DNA of 64,000 nucleotides from Armatimonadota bacterium (GTDB lineage Bacteria > Sysuimicrobiota > Sysuimicrobiia > Sysuimicrobiales > Humicultoraceae). Below, in pieces: positions 49,848 to 59,208 of this stretch. Where the stretch lies: contig JAVHLY010000006.1 of the NCBI GenBank assembly GCA_031081585.1, forward strand, positions 38,374 to 102,373. Reading direction: 5' to 3'. How positions within the stretch are numbered: position 1 is the first letter of the stretch; the number at the start of each line of letters is the position of its first letter. The notes under the pieces were generated by a model. It had not been told where the DNA came from, made no database searches, and was given only the letters and a program-made list of their open reading frames with translations. The position numbers and the translations under genes were made by a program.

Positions 49848-50801
49848 ATGCAGATTACGGTCTACCGTCCCGACGGCCTCCAGGAGGAGGCCCCGGAGCG
49901 CCTCGCGGCCCTCCTCCGCGGGGACGGGGGCGGTGTCTGGGTGGACCTGGACCGCAGCCGGCCGGAGGATGCGGCGGCGCTCGACCGCTTCGGCTTCCAC
50001 CCCCTGGCGGTCGAGGACGCCCGCAAAGCCGGGCAGCGGCCGAAGGCCGAGACCTACGACGGCGTCCTCTTCCTCACCTTCCACGCGCCGCAGCTGGAGG
50101 GCGCGGACGTGGTCTTCGACGAGATCGACCTCTTCTTCACCCCGCGCCTGGTCGTGACCGTCCGGCCCTCCCGCTGTCCGGTCGTGGAGGAGGCCCGGCG
50201 GCGGCTGGCCCACGCCCCCGCAGCCCTGCGCCAGGTGCCAGCCTTCCTCCTGCACACCATCCTCGACGCCGCCGTGGACGCCTACTTCCCCGTCGTCGAC
50301 GCGCTGGACGCGGAGATCGACCGGCTGGAGGACGACGTGCTGGCCCGGCCCTCCACGGCGGCGCTGGCGCGGCTCTTCCGCATCCGGCACGTCCTGCTGG
50401 ACGCCCGGCGCCACGTCGTCCCCCTGCGCGACACCCTGAGCCTGCTGATGCGCCACGAGACCGAGGGGATCGTCCCCGAGGTCGGCCCCTACCTGCGCGA
50501 CGTCTTCGACCACGTGCTGCGCATCACCGACCAGATCGACACCCACCGCGACCTGGTCACGGGCGCCCTGGAGGTCTACCTCAGCCAGGTTAGCCACCGC
50601 CTCAACGAGGTGATGAAGGTCCTCACGGTCATCACCGCGGTCTTCGCCGCCCTCACCGTGATCACCGGCATCTACGGGATGAACTTCGAGCGCGCCCTCC
50701 CGGCCTGGGAGGCCCCGGGCGGCTTCCTGGGCGTGCTGGCGGTCATGGGGGCGGTCACCGCCGTCATGCTCGCCCTCTTCCGCTGGCGGGGGTGGGTGTA
50801 G
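49848..50801 (+). CDS. corA: CorA family divalent metal transporter
   Basis: The 317-residue protein has the CorA layout: a cytoplasmic domain, a long helix, and two C-terminal membrane helices (VLTVITAVFAALTVITGIYGMNF and LGVLAVMGAVTAVMLALF, in parts) with the selectivity motif YGMNF between them. It imports magnesium, cobalt or nickel as a pentamer. HPLAVEDARKAGQRPK is typical of the N-terminal domain. No strong Shine-Dalgarno is seen; the ATG was chosen by homology. The stop touches the start of pncB. Confidence 0.95.
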   Translation: MQITVYRPDGLQEEAPERLAALLRGDGGGVWVDLDRSRPEDAAALDRFGFHPLAVEDARKAGQRPKAETYDGVLFLTFHAPQLEGADVVFDEIDLFFTPRLVVTVRPSRCPVVEEARRRLAHAPAALRQVPAFLLHTILDAAVDAYFPVVDALDAEIDRLEDDVLARPSTAALARLFRIRHVLLDARRHVVPLRDTLSLLMRHETEGIVPEVGPYLRDVFDHVLRITDQIDTHRDLVTGALEVYLSQVSHRLNEVMKVLTVITAVFAALTVITGIYGMNFERALPAWEAPGGFLGVLAVMGAVTAVMLALFRWRGWV

Positions 50802-52175
50802 GTGGCGCGGCCGTATCCCACCTTCGGGTTCGTCACCCCGGACACCGTGGGGCTCCTCACCGACCTCTACGAGCTCACCATGGCGGACAGCTACTTCCGT
50901 CAGGGGATGAACGAGCCCGCCACCTTCGCCGTCTTCGTGCGCGAGCTGCCGCCCGACCGCTCCTTCCTCGTCAGCGCGGGGCTGGAGACCGTCCTGGCCT
51001 ACCTGGAGCAGGTGCGCTTCCCGCCCGAGGCCATTGCCTACCTGCGCTCGCTGGGCCGCTTCAGCGACGGGTTCCTCGACTACCTGCGCGACTTCCGCTT
51101 CGGCGGCGACGTGCGGGCCATCCCCGAGGGGGAGGTCTTCTTCCCGCTGGAGCCGCTCGTCGAGGTGACCGCGCCGCGCATCGAGACGCAGCTCATCGAG
51201 ACGATGCTCCTCAACACCCTGAACTTCCAGGTGATGATCGCCACCAAGGCGGCGCGGGTCGTCCTGGCCGCCCAGGGCCGCCCGGTCATCGACTTCTCGC
51301 CGCGGCGCGACCACGGGGCGGACGCGGCGGTGAAGGTGGCCCGGGCGTCCTACATCGGGGGGTGTGCGGGCAGCTCCTGCGTCCTGGCCGGCCACCTCTT
51401 CGGGCTCCCGGTCTTCGGCACCATGGCGCACTCCTACGTCATGTCCTTCGAGGACGAGCTGACGGCCTTCCGCGCCTTCGCGCTGGACTACCCCGACAAC
51501 TCGGTGCTGCTCATCGACACCTACGACACCGTGCGCGGGGCGGAGCACGCCATCACCGTGGCCCGGGAAATGGCCGCGCGCGGGCAGCGCCTGCGGGGCG
51601 TGCGCATCGACAGCGGGGACCTGGTGGCGGCCAGCCGCAAGGTGCGGGCGCTGCTGCAGCAGGCCGGCTTCGGCGACGTGCAGATCGTGCTGAGCGGCGG
51701 GCTCAACGAGTTCAAGATCGCCGACCTGCTGCGCGAGGGCGCCGAGGTGGACGCCTTCGGGGTGGGTACGGAGCTCGGCACCTCCGCCGACGCCCCCTTC
51801 GTGGAAGGGGTCTACAAGCTCGTCGAGGACGTGCACGGTTACCGCATCAAGCTCAGCGCCGGCAAGGCCACGCTGCCCGGCCGCAAGCAGGTGTGGCGCA
51901 CGGTCGACGCCGAGGGGGTGCTGGTGCGGGACGTCATCGCCCTGGCCGACGAGCCGGGCCCGCCCGGGGCCCGGCCCTTGCTGGAGGAGGTCATGCGCGG
52001 CGGGCGGGCGCTCCGGCCCGAGCCGCTCGACGCCATGCGCCGGCGCTGCCAGGAGGCGGTCGCCCACCTCCCCCCGGCCCTGCGCGCGCTGCGGGACAGC
52101 TCGCCGCCGCCGGTGGGCCTCAGCCCGGCGCTGGAGGCGCTGCGTGACCGCATGTACCGGGAGGGCGAGGCGTGA
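50802..52175 (+). CDS. pncB: Nicotinate phosphoribosyltransferase
   Basis: The 457-residue enzyme converts nicotinate and PRPP to NaMN in NAD salvage. It has LLTDLYELTMADSYFRQGM, DFSPRRDHGADAA, the phosphorylated-His segment GTMAHSYVMSFEDE, RIDSGDLVAASRKVR, LSGGLNEFKIADLL and GVGTELGTSADAP. The GTG start follows the corA stop with no gap, so the genes are co-transcribed. Length and motif order are normal. Confidence 0.96.
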   Translation: MARPYPTFGFVTPDTVGLLTDLYELTMADSYFRQGMNEPATFAVFVRELPPDRSFLVSAGLETVLAYLEQVRFPPEAIAYLRSLGRFSDGFLDYLRDFRFGGDVRAIPEGEVFFPLEPLVEVTAPRIETQLIETMLLNTLNFQVMIATKAARVVLAAQGRPVIDFSPRRDHGADAAVKVARASYIGGCAGSSCVLAGHLFGLPVFGTMAHSYVMSFEDELTAFRAFALDYPDNSVLLIDTYDTVRGAEHAITVAREMAARGQRLRGVRIDSGDLVAASRKVRALLQQAGFGDVQIVLSGGLNEFKIADLLREGAEVDAFGVGTELGTSADAPFVEGVYKLVEDVHGYRIKLSAGKATLPGRKQVWRTVDAEGVLVRDVIALADEPGPPGARPLLEEVMRGGRALRPEPLDAMRRRCQEAVAHLPPALRALRDSSPPPVGLSPALEALRDRMYREGEA

Positions 52176-53131
52176 GGCCCGTCCCGGGGGCGTGGGGCGT
52201 TGGGACCAGGAGGGCCATCGTGGCCTGCATCCCGGCCGTCCTGCTGGTGGCGGTCCTCGCCCCGGCCGGCTCCCGTCCGCCCGCCGCGCGGCGCGCCGCC
52301 GCCCAGCCCCCCATCACGGTGGTTCTCGACGGGGAGCCGCTCACCCTGGACGTCCCGCCCATCCAGGTGGCGGGACGCGTGCTCGTCCCGCTGCGGGGGA
52401 TCTTCGAGCGGCTCGGGGCGTCGGTCAGCTTCGACCCGCTCGCCCAGACCGTCACGGCCCGGCGGGGGGCGGTCGTCATCGTGCTGAGGCTGGGGAGCCG
52501 GGAGGCCCGGGTGGGGGACCGCATCGTCACGCTCGACGTGCCGGCGTTCGCCCTCCAGGGCCGGACCATGGTGCCGCTGCGCTTCCTCAGCGAGGCGCTG
52601 GGCGCGCGGGTGGACTGGGAGGAAGGCACCCGCACGGTGCGCATCTACACCATCCCCCTCCCGCCCTCGCCCGGCGCATCCCCGCGGCCCGGGCCGGGGA
52701 CGGCGCGGACGGTCCAGGGGACGCTCCTGCGGGTCGAGCTCTCCCAGAACCGCCTCCAGGTGCTGGAGGGCACGGTGGTCCACCTCGTGGTGGTCACCGC
52801 CGAGACGGCCATCTTCCGGCGGGAGACGACGAGCGGGGTGGGCGGGTCGGCCAACCTGCGCGAGCTGCGCCCGGGAGACCAGATCGTGGCGGAGGTGCGG
52901 GGCAGCGGCGAGGCGGTGACGGTGCGGGCCTTCTACCGCCAGGTGCGCGGGGTGGTGGAGACCATCGCCCTGCGCACCATCACCCTGCAGGGGCTGGGGG
53001 CCTTCACCCTGCACCTGGAGGTGGCCGTCTCCGGGCGGGCGCGCTCGCGGGACGAGGTGCGGCCGGGGATGACGGTGGTGCTGCGCCTCAACCCCCAGAC
53101 CCATATCGTCTGGGAGATCACGGTGGAGTAG
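52172..53131 (+). CDS. Exported stalk-domain (copper amine oxidase N-terminal-like) protein
   Basis: The 319-residue protein has an N-terminal signal or anchor (AIVACIPAVLLVAVLAPAG) and a stalk domain (residues about 48-160). The domain repeats ITVVLDGEPLTLDVPP, GRVLVPLRGIFERLGASVSFDP, GRTMVPLRFLSEALGARVDWEE and RTVRIY, the hallmark of Cu_amine_oxidN1 domains. A Pro-rich linker leads to a beta-rich C-terminal domain (about 185-319) of unknown role. It likely sits in the cell wall or periplasm. The GTG overlaps the pncB stop (GTGA); its end overlaps the convergent isomerase gene by 14 bases. Confidence 0.83.
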   Translation: MRPVPGAWGVGTRRAIVACIPAVLLVAVLAPAGSRPPAARRAAAQPPITVVLDGEPLTLDVPPIQVAGRVLVPLRGIFERLGASVSFDPLAQTVTARRGAVVIVLRLGSREARVGDRIVTLDVPAFALQGRTMVPLRFLSEALGARVDWEEGTRTVRIYTIPLPPSPGASPRPGPGTARTVQGTLLRVELSQNRLQVLEGTVVHLVVVTAETAIFRRETTSGVGGSANLRELRPGDQIVAEVRGSGEAVTVRAFYRQVRGVVETIALRTITLQGLGAFTLHLEVAVSGRARSRDEVRPGMTVVLRLNPQTHIVWEITVE

Positions 53132-53918
53132 CGCGCGCGGCCCCCAGCAGCCGGTCGAAGGCGCGGCGGTTGGCGGCCACCGTCTCCAGCTCGCGGCCGG
53201 CGGCGTACCCCTCGATGGCCACGAGTCCCCGGTAGAAGGCGGCCAGGCGCGCCAGCGGCGGCGCCAGAGGGTAGATCCCCTCGTCCAGCGGCACGTGCAC
53301 CAGGCGCTCCGTGGAACCGCTCAGGTGCACGTGCACGACCAGCGGTTCCAACCCGTCCAGGTCGAGCGGCTGCCTGTTGGAGAGCAGGTGGGCGATGTCG
53401 AGCGTCAGCCCCAGGGCGGGGGAGGCGGCCTCGGCCACCAGGCGCGCCACCTGGCGCGGGCTGGTGACGAACTCCCCCGGGCGCGCCTCCATGTTCTCCA
53501 CGCCCACGCGCAGGCCGAGCCGCGCCGCCGCCGCCCCCAGCGCGGCGAAGCCCTCGACGAGCGCGGGCCAGTAGGCCTCGGGCGCGTCGCGCGACGAGGA
53601 GAGGCTGCCGGGGTGGAGGGTCACCACCACCGCCCCGAGCCGCGCCGCGTCCTCAAGGGCACGGGCGTACTGCCGCCGCGACTCCTCCCGGATGCCCGGG
53701 TTCTGCGAGGTGACGTTCAGGTCGCGGCTGGGGCCGTGCACGGTCACGACCAGCCCCCGGCGGGCGGCCTCTTGCCCGAGCGCGACCGGATCGGCCTCCT
53801 GCGCCCAGAGGTGCTCCGCCCAGAGCTCCACCCCGGCGTACTCCCACCGGTGGGCGGCCTCGAGCGCGTCCCGGATCGGATGGGTGCGCAGCGAGGTGGT
53901 GGAGAGGACCGGCCTCAT
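53118..53918 (-). CDS. Sugar phosphate isomerase/epimerase-like TIM barrel
   Basis: The 266-residue protein belongs to the AP_endonuc_2/xylose-isomerase-like barrel family. Candidate metal ligands lie in VGVENMEARPG (Glu), LTLDIAHL (Asp, His), VVHVHLSG (His) and LVAIEGYA (Glu). TLHPGSLSSSRDAPE supplies another His. Such enzymes act on keto-sugars, inositols or sugar phosphates. Its ATG overlaps the stop of the ABC ATPase gene (ATGA), so it belongs to that transporter operon and may process an imported compound. Confidence 0.85.
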   Translation of the reverse strand: MRPVLSTTSLRTHPIRDALEAAHRWEYAGVELWAEHLWAQEADPVALGQEAARRGLVVTVHGPSRDLNVTSQNPGIREESRRQYARALEDAARLGAVVVTLHPGSLSSSRDAPEAYWPALVEGFAALGAAAARLGLRVGVENMEARPGEFVTSPRQVARLVAEAASPALGLTLDIAHLLSNRQPLDLDGLEPLVVHVHLSGSTERLVHVPLDEGIYPLAPPLARLAAFYRGLVAIEGYAAGRELETVAANRRAFDRLLGAARATPP

Positions 53919-55066
53919 GGGGTGCCCGGCCGAGCGACGCGCGGGTCGGGACGATGGTCGGGGTCGTCCTCCGTGGCGGGGAAGAGGAGAACCCGGGTCA
54001 GGCGGAGCCGGAGGTGGGTCCCCTCCTCGACGGTCACCCCCGGCGGGGTCTGGACACGCAGCACGTGCCCGTCTGCGCGGACCTTGTAGTCCACGACGTT
54101 GCCCATGAAGTTGCGCACCTCCACCGTGCAGGGGATCTCGCCGTCGGGGCCCAGGGCCACGTCCTCGGGCCGCACCGCCACCAGGACGGGATCGCCGGCA
54201 GGCGGCCCGCCTGCGCTGCCGGCCGGCGCCGCGGGGCCCTCGGCGGGGAGGCGCAGCCGCCGCCCCAGGACCTCGACCGCCACCCCGGCGGCGTCGCGGC
54301 CCAGCAGCCGCCCCGGCAGGAAGTTCATCAGCCCGATGAAGTCCGCCACGAAGCGGTCCGCCGGCCGCCGGTAGATCTCCAGCGGCGGGCCCACCTGCAC
54401 GATGCGCCCCTCCCGCATCACCGCCACCCGGTCGGAGAGGGCCATCGCCTCGGCCTGGTCGTGGGTGACGTACAGGATGGGGACGCGCAGGCGGCGCTGC
54501 AGCTCCTTCAGCTCGAAGCGCATCTGCTCGCGCAGCTTGGCGTCGAGGTTGCTGAGCGGTTCGTCCAGGAGCAGCAGCTCCGGCTGGCGCACCAGCGCCC
54601 GGGCCAGGGCCACCCGCTGCTGCTGGCCGCCGGAGAGCTGGGCCGGGTAGCGGCGCTCCAGGCCGCTCAGCGCCACCACCTCCAGCACCGCCCCCACCCG
54701 GCGCGCCACCTCGCGCCGGTCGAGCCGCTGCAGGCGCAGCGGGTAGGCGACGTTGTCGAAGACGGTCATGTGCGGCCAGACCGCGTAGTTCTGGAAGACC
54801 ATGCCGATGGCCCGCCGCTCCGGCGGGACGAAGAGGCCCGAGGCGGGGGCGGAGACCACCCGCCCGCCCAGCCGGATCTCGCCGCGCGTCGGCACCTCCA
54901 GGCCGGCCACGCAGCGCAGCGTGGTCGTCTTGCCGCACCCGCTCGGCCCCAGCAGGGTGAAGAACTCCTGCGACCCCACGCGGAAGGTGACGTCCTGGAC
55001 GGCCACTACGCCGTCGAAGGTCTTCCACAGCCCCCGCACCTCCAGGCGGTCCTCGACGGCGGTCAC
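53915..55066 (-). CDS. ABC transporter ATP-binding protein (FbpC/PotA-like)
   Basis: The 383-residue ATPase has Walker A GPSGCGKT (40-47), Q-loop MVFQNYAVWPHM, signature LSGGQQQRVALARAL, Walker B LLLLDEPLSNLD and the switch His in YVTHDQAEAMAL. A C-terminal TOBE/OB-like regulatory domain (about 245-365) places it in the FbpC/PotA/MalK group for iron, polyamine, phosphonate or sugar import. It serves the permease 16 bases upstream. The GTG start has GGGAGGG ahead. Confidence 0.94.
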   Translation of the reverse strand: MTAVEDRLEVRGLWKTFDGVVAVQDVTFRVGSQEFFTLLGPSGCGKTTTLRCVAGLEVPTRGEIRLGGRVVSAPASGLFVPPERRAIGMVFQNYAVWPHMTVFDNVAYPLRLQRLDRREVARRVGAVLEVVALSGLERRYPAQLSGGQQQRVALARALVRQPELLLLDEPLSNLDAKLREQMRFELKELQRRLRVPILYVTHDQAEAMALSDRVAVMREGRIVQVGPPLEIYRRPADRFVADFIGLMNFLPGRLLGRDAAGVAVEVLGRRLRLPAEGPAAPAGSAGGPPAGDPVLVAVRPEDVALGPDGEIPCTVEVRNFMGNVVDYKVRADGHVLRVQTPPGVTVEEGTHLRLRLTRVLLFPATEDDPDHRPDPRVARPGTP

Positions 55067-55082
55067 CGTGCCCTCCCCGGCC

Positions 55083-56768
55083 TCAGAAGCCCAGCCGGCC
55101 GCGCGTGGCCCAGCGTAGCAGGAGGTTGCCCGTCAGGATGAACGCCAGCACCACCACCGAGAGCGCGGCGGCGATCTGCGTGTAGCCGGAGTCCTGCATG
55201 TTGAAGATCGTCACCCCGATGGTCTCGGTGCGCAGGCTGAAGAGCAGGATGGACATCGTCAGCTCCCGGCTGGCCGGCATCGCCACCAGGATCCACCCCG
55301 CCGCCATCCCGGGGCGGACGAGCGGCAGCACGATGTCCCGGAAGGTGCGCAGCGGCCCCGCCCCGGCGACGCGCCCGGCTTCCTCCAGCGAGGCGTGGAT
55401 CTGCTGCAGCGTGGCGGCGGTGGTGCGGATGGTGAAGGGGAGGTAGGCGAGGACGTAGGCCAGGAGGATGATGGCCAGCGTGCCGTAGAGCCAGCGCCCC
55501 CACGCCAGCAGGACGGCGATGGCGATGACGGTGTGGGGGATGGCGGAGGGGAGCGTGCCGACGGCGTCGAGCCAGCCGCTGCCGCGCAGGCGGGCCTTCA
55601 CGTGGACGTAGGCGATGACCGTGCCGAGCGCCATGGCCACGGTGGCGGCGGCAACGGCCAGGACGAGGCTGTTGGCCAGCGCGCGGCGGGCCTGCTCCAG
55701 GCCCAGGACGTAGGCGTAGTGGCGGGTGGTCAGGCTGGCGGCCGCCAGCGGCGCGCCGAAGTAGCGCAGGAAGGAGGTGAGCACGAGCGCGGCGATGGGC
55801 AGGACGGCGATGGTCACGGCGAAGGCCGCGGCCAGGGCGAACGCCGGCCAGCGCAGCGGGCCCAGGCGCAGGGACTGGGGGTGGATGGCCTTGCCGGCGA
55901 TGACGGCGAAGCGCCCCTCCCCGCGCTGCACCCACCGCTGGGCCAGCAGCGCGGCCAGCGAGACGGCCACCAGCAGCATGGACATCGCCGTGGCCAGGCC
56001 GAAGTCCGGCAGGGTGAGGGCGCTGTAGATGCTCGTGGTCAGCACGAAGAAGCGCGCTCGCAGCCCCAGCAGCGCCGGGATGCCGAAGTTGGCCACGCTG
56101 CCCATGAAGACCAGCACCCCGCCGGCCAGGATGGCCGGCCACACCAGCGGCACGGTGACGTGGCGCATGACCTGGAGCGTGCCGGCCCCGGAGGTGCGCG
56201 CCGCCTCCTCCAGGCTCACGTCCATCCGCTCCAGCGCCCCGGCCACGGTGAGGAAGACGTAGGGGAAGAAGTGGATGGCCAGGACGGCGACGATGCCCCC
56301 GGGGGAGTAGACGGTCCACGGCGCCCGCTCCAGGCCCAGCAGGTCGAGGAGCGGGCGCATGAGGTACCCTTGCGGGCCCAGCAGCTGCGTCCAGGCGATG
56401 GCGCCGAAGAAGGGCGGGATGGCGTAGGGCAGGACGACGAGCGGCCGCAGCCAGCGGCGGCCGGGCAGGTCGGTGCGCACCAGCAGGAAGGCCAGCACGG
56501 TGCCGGCGGCCATGGCCAGTGCGCTCGCGGCCGCGCTCACCCAGACGGTGTTCCACAGCGCGCGCACGTTGGCGGGGGCCACCGCCCGGCCGTAGGCCGC
56601 CAGCGTCCAGGCGCCCTCGGCGCGCAGGCTGCGCACCAGCACCTGGGCCAGCGGGTAGACCACCAGCCCGGCCAGCGCCAGCGCCGCCAGCCCCACCAGT
56701 AAGAGGCGCGGGTCGGCCGGGCGGGCGCGGGGGAGAGGGACGCGGAGCGCCCCGCTGCCGGTGGCCAC
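55083..56768 (-). CDS. ABC transporter double permease (FbpB/ThiP-like)
   Basis: The 561-residue protein contains two homologous six-helix permease domains, each with an EAA loop: EEAARTSGAGTLQVMRHVTVPL near 205 and EEAGRVAGAGPLRTFRDIVLPL near 475. Fused permeases of this type import iron(III), thiamine or aminoethylphosphonate. It replaces a heterodimer, so one copy with two ATPase subunits makes the transporter. The GTG starts 3 bases after the binding-protein stop. Confidence 0.93.
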   Translation of the reverse strand: MATGSGALRVPLPRARPADPRLLLVGLAALALAGLVVYPLAQVLVRSLRAEGAWTLAAYGRAVAPANVRALWNTVWVSAAASALAMAAGTVLAFLLVRTDLPGRRWLRPLVVLPYAIPPFFGAIAWTQLLGPQGYLMRPLLDLLGLERAPWTVYSPGGIVAVLAIHFFPYVFLTVAGALERMDVSLEEAARTSGAGTLQVMRHVTVPLVWPAILAGGVLVFMGSVANFGIPALLGLRARFFVLTTSIYSALTLPDFGLATAMSMLLVAVSLAALLAQRWVQRGEGRFAVIAGKAIHPQSLRLGPLRWPAFALAAAFAVTIAVLPIAALVLTSFLRYFGAPLAAASLTTRHYAYVLGLEQARRALANSLVLAVAAATVAMALGTVIAYVHVKARLRGSGWLDAVGTLPSAIPHTVIAIAVLLAWGRWLYGTLAIILLAYVLAYLPFTIRTTAATLQQIHASLEEAGRVAGAGPLRTFRDIVLPLVRPGMAAGWILVAMPASRELTMSILLFSLRTETIGVTIFNMQDSGYTQIAAALSVVVLAFILTGNLLLRWATRGRLGF

Positions 56769-56771
56769 GGC

Positions 56772-57776
56772 CTACTTCAGCATGATCTCCTCGAAGCGCT
56801 GGCGGATCTCGGCGGCGTTCTGGGCCGCCCACTCGAAGGGCACCGGCAGCGTCCGGATCTCCGAGGGCCGCGGCAGGCCGCGCGGCGGGGCCACGTCGGG
56901 CCGCACCGGGATGATGCCGCGCTCCGCCAGGGCCTGCTGCCCCTCCCGGGAGAGGACGTAGTCGACGAACAGCCGCGCTCCCTCGACGTTGCGGGCGCTG
57001 CGCGTGATGGCCACGGGGCTCGGGATGCTCACCGCCCCCTCCTCCGGCCAGATGATGGCCAGCGGCGCCCCGTCGCGGATCATCCCGTAGGCGATGAAGT
57101 CCAGCGTCATCCCCACGCCGAACTCCCGCGCCGCCAGCGCCGCCGCCACCTCGGAGTTGCCGCGCAGCACCTGGATGCCCTCGCGGCGTGCCCGCTCGAA
57201 CCAGGCCCACCCGTACTCCCGCACGAAGGTGGCTACCACGACGAAGACCGAGCCGGAGAAGAAGGGGTTGGGCATGGCCGCGGTGCGGCCGAAGCGCGGG
57301 AAGTCGGCCCAGCGCCGCGGCGCGACCCGCTCGGGGATCAGCGTGGTGTTCACGGCGATGATCATGTTGATCAGCCGTCCCGCGGTGAAGAAGCCGCCGG
57401 GGTCCCTCCAGGCGGCGGGGATCTGGCGCGCCTCCGGGGAGCGGTAGGCCTGCAGCGCGCCCCGGTCGCGCAACGTGAGGAAGACCGGCGCGTCGGCCAG
57501 CCAGAGGAGGTCGGCGCGGATGCCGCCGGTCTCCAGCTCGGCGAAGATGCGCCGCTCCAGCTCCGTGCTCCCCGAGCGCAGCACCTCCAGCCGCAGCTGC
57601 GGGTAGCGGGCCATGAAGGCCCGGGCGAAGCTCGTGGCGATCTCCTGCGGCAGGGAGGTGTAGAGGACCACCGTCCCGCCCGGCGCGGGCGCGGCCTGCG
57701 CCCCGCCGGCCGGCCACACGGCGGCGCCAGCCAGCGCCGCCACCAGGACCAGCCCCACCAGGTGCCGGATCGTCAT
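56772..57776 (-). CDS. Extracellular solute-binding protein (iron/phosphonate type)
   Basis: The 334-residue protein has a signal peptide (HLVGLVLVAALAGAAVWPAG then AQAAPAPG) and a class II binding fold: VVLYTSLPQEIATSFARAF, RYPQLRLEVLRSGSTELERRI (in parts), ADLLWLADAPVF, AIIWPEEGAVSIPSPVAI and SREGQQALAERGIIPVR. It is similar to FbpA and PhnS proteins. Tyr residues for direct iron binding are not clear, so an organic anion is as likely. The ATG shares one base with the M20 stop upstream. Confidence 0.9.
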   Translation of the reverse strand: MTIRHLVGLVLVAALAGAAVWPAGGAQAAPAPGGTVVLYTSLPQEIATSFARAFMARYPQLRLEVLRSGSTELERRIFAELETGGIRADLLWLADAPVFLTLRDRGALQAYRSPEARQIPAAWRDPGGFFTAGRLINMIIAVNTTLIPERVAPRRWADFPRFGRTAAMPNPFFSGSVFVVVATFVREYGWAWFERARREGIQVLRGNSEVAAALAAREFGVGMTLDFIAYGMIRDGAPLAIIWPEEGAVSIPSPVAITRSARNVEGARLFVDYVLSREGQQALAERGIIPVRPDVAPPRGLPRPSEIRTLPVPFEWAAQNAAEIRQRFEEIMLK

Positions 57777-59131
57777 CACCACGCCTCCTCTCCGAAGCGC
57801 TCCAGCAGGCGCGCCACGAGCCCGATGGTCTCCGCCCAGTCGCTCAACCGGATGTTCTCGTTGGGGGAGTGGCCGCGCGCGTCCCAATACGACGTGCCCA
57901 GGCTGACGATGGGGATCCCCAGCGTCGTCCCGAGCGGGTACATCGGCCCGGTGCCGGCCGAGGTGGGCTGCAGCAGGACCTGCCGCCCGGTGGCCTCCCC
58001 GGCCACCCGCGCCGCCATCTGGATGAAGGGGTGGTCGATGGGGGAGCGGTAGGCGCGCTCCCCCCCGAGCAGCTGCACCTGCATCTCGGAGAACCCCTGG
58101 GCGGCGAAGTGCTCCTGCACCAGGCGGGCGATCTCCTCGGGGTCCTGGTCGGGGACCATGCGGAAGTCCACCTTGGCGCAGGCGCGCCGCGGCAGGACGG
58201 TCTTGCTGCCGGGGCCCCGGTAGCCGCTCTCCAGCCCGCAGACGGTGCAGGTGGGCATGAAGTAGAGGTCGTACTGGGCGTCCGCCCCGGTCTTGCCGGC
58301 GATGAACCGCTCCACCCCGTAGAGCCGCTTCAGGTCCTCCTCCTCGAAGGGCAGGCGGCGCACCGCCTCCAGCTCCTGCGGTGAGGGCGGCCGCACGCGG
58401 TCGTAGAAGCCCGGCACGCGGACGCGCCCCGTCTGCGGGTCCTTCAGGGAGGCCAGGGCCCAGACCATCTTCATGGCCGCCCCCTCGACGATGGCCCCCA
58501 GCGAGGAGTGGAGGTCGCGGGAGGTGGCCTCGATGGCCAGGTCCAGGTAGCAGATGCCCTTGACCCCGGCCGAGAGGTGGAGCCGCTCCTTCATGTCGCG
58601 GGCGCCGAACTCCCAGATGCACGCGTCGGCGGCCAGGCGGTCACGGTGCTCGCGGACGTAGCGCTCGAAGTGGACGCTGCCGATCTCCTCCTCCCCCTCG
58701 ACCAGGAAGCGCACCCGGCAGGGGAGGTCGCCGCGCACCGCCTGCAGCGCCCGCACCGCGGCCAGCCGGGACACCAGGTCGCCCTTGTTGTCGGCGGCGC
58801 CGCGGGCGTAGAGCTTCCCGTCGCGCACCGTCGGCTCGAAGGGCGGGGTGACCCACTCCTCCAGCGGGTCGGGCGGCTGGACGTCGTAGTGGTCGTAGAA
58901 GAGCAGCGTCCGCCCGGGCCCGGGGAAGTCGGCCACGACCAGCGGAGCCGCATCCGCTGCCCGCAGCACCTCCACCTGCGCCCCCGCCCCCTCGAAGAGC
59001 TCGGCCACCAGCGCGGCGCAGGCCTCCACGCCCTCCCCGGTCGCGGCCACGCTGGGCTGGCGCAGGAGGCGCTTCAGGTCCTCCAGGTAGGTCTCCAGGT
59101 GCTGCCGGATGTGGGCCTGCAGGGGGTCCAC
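57776..59131 (-). CDS. M20 family peptidase
   Basis: The 451-residue metallopeptidase resembles the M20 dipeptidase at 21784-23172: FYDHYDVQPPDPLEEW, YARGAADNKGDLV, FLVEGEEEIGSVHF, SRDLHSSLG and GHSPNENIRLSDW. All zinc ligands are visible. The acidic GLRLL-type lid contains a unique CTVCGLESG segment. The GTG has GGGAGGTGAG upstream. It heads the operon M20, binding protein, permease, ATPase, isomerase, and is divergent from the acyltransferase/racemase operon. It could hydrolyse dipeptides or N-acyl amino acids. Confidence 0.92.
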   Translation of the reverse strand: MDPLQAHIRQHLETYLEDLKRLLRQPSVAATGEGVEACAALVAELFEGAGAQVEVLRAADAAPLVVADFPGPGRTLLFYDHYDVQPPDPLEEWVTPPFEPTVRDGKLYARGAADNKGDLVSRLAAVRALQAVRGDLPCRVRFLVEGEEEIGSVHFERYVREHRDRLAADACIWEFGARDMKERLHLSAGVKGICYLDLAIEATSRDLHSSLGAIVEGAAMKMVWALASLKDPQTGRVRVPGFYDRVRPPSPQELEAVRRLPFEEEDLKRLYGVERFIAGKTGADAQYDLYFMPTCTVCGLESGYRGPGSKTVLPRRACAKVDFRMVPDQDPEEIARLVQEHFAAQGFSEMQVQLLGGERAYRSPIDHPFIQMAARVAGEATGRQVLLQPTSAGTGPMYPLGTTLGIPIVSLGTSYWDARGHSPNENIRLSDWAETIGLVARLLERFGEEAW

Positions 59132-59169
59132 CGCTCACCTCCCGTCACTCGCCGTGCACCGGGTTCCGC

Positions 59170-59197
59170 TTGAATTGGGTTCCGCCCGCGCTACAGT
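59170..59197 (+). promoter_or_regulatory. Promoter of the GNAT/racemase operon
   Basis: TTGAAT (59170-59175) and TACAGT (59192-59197) are separated by 16 bases. A GTG lies 8 bases and an ATG 11 bases after the -10, so the leader is 0-5 bases long. Confidence 0.6.
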
Positions 59198-59208
59198 TAT
59201 CCCTGGTG

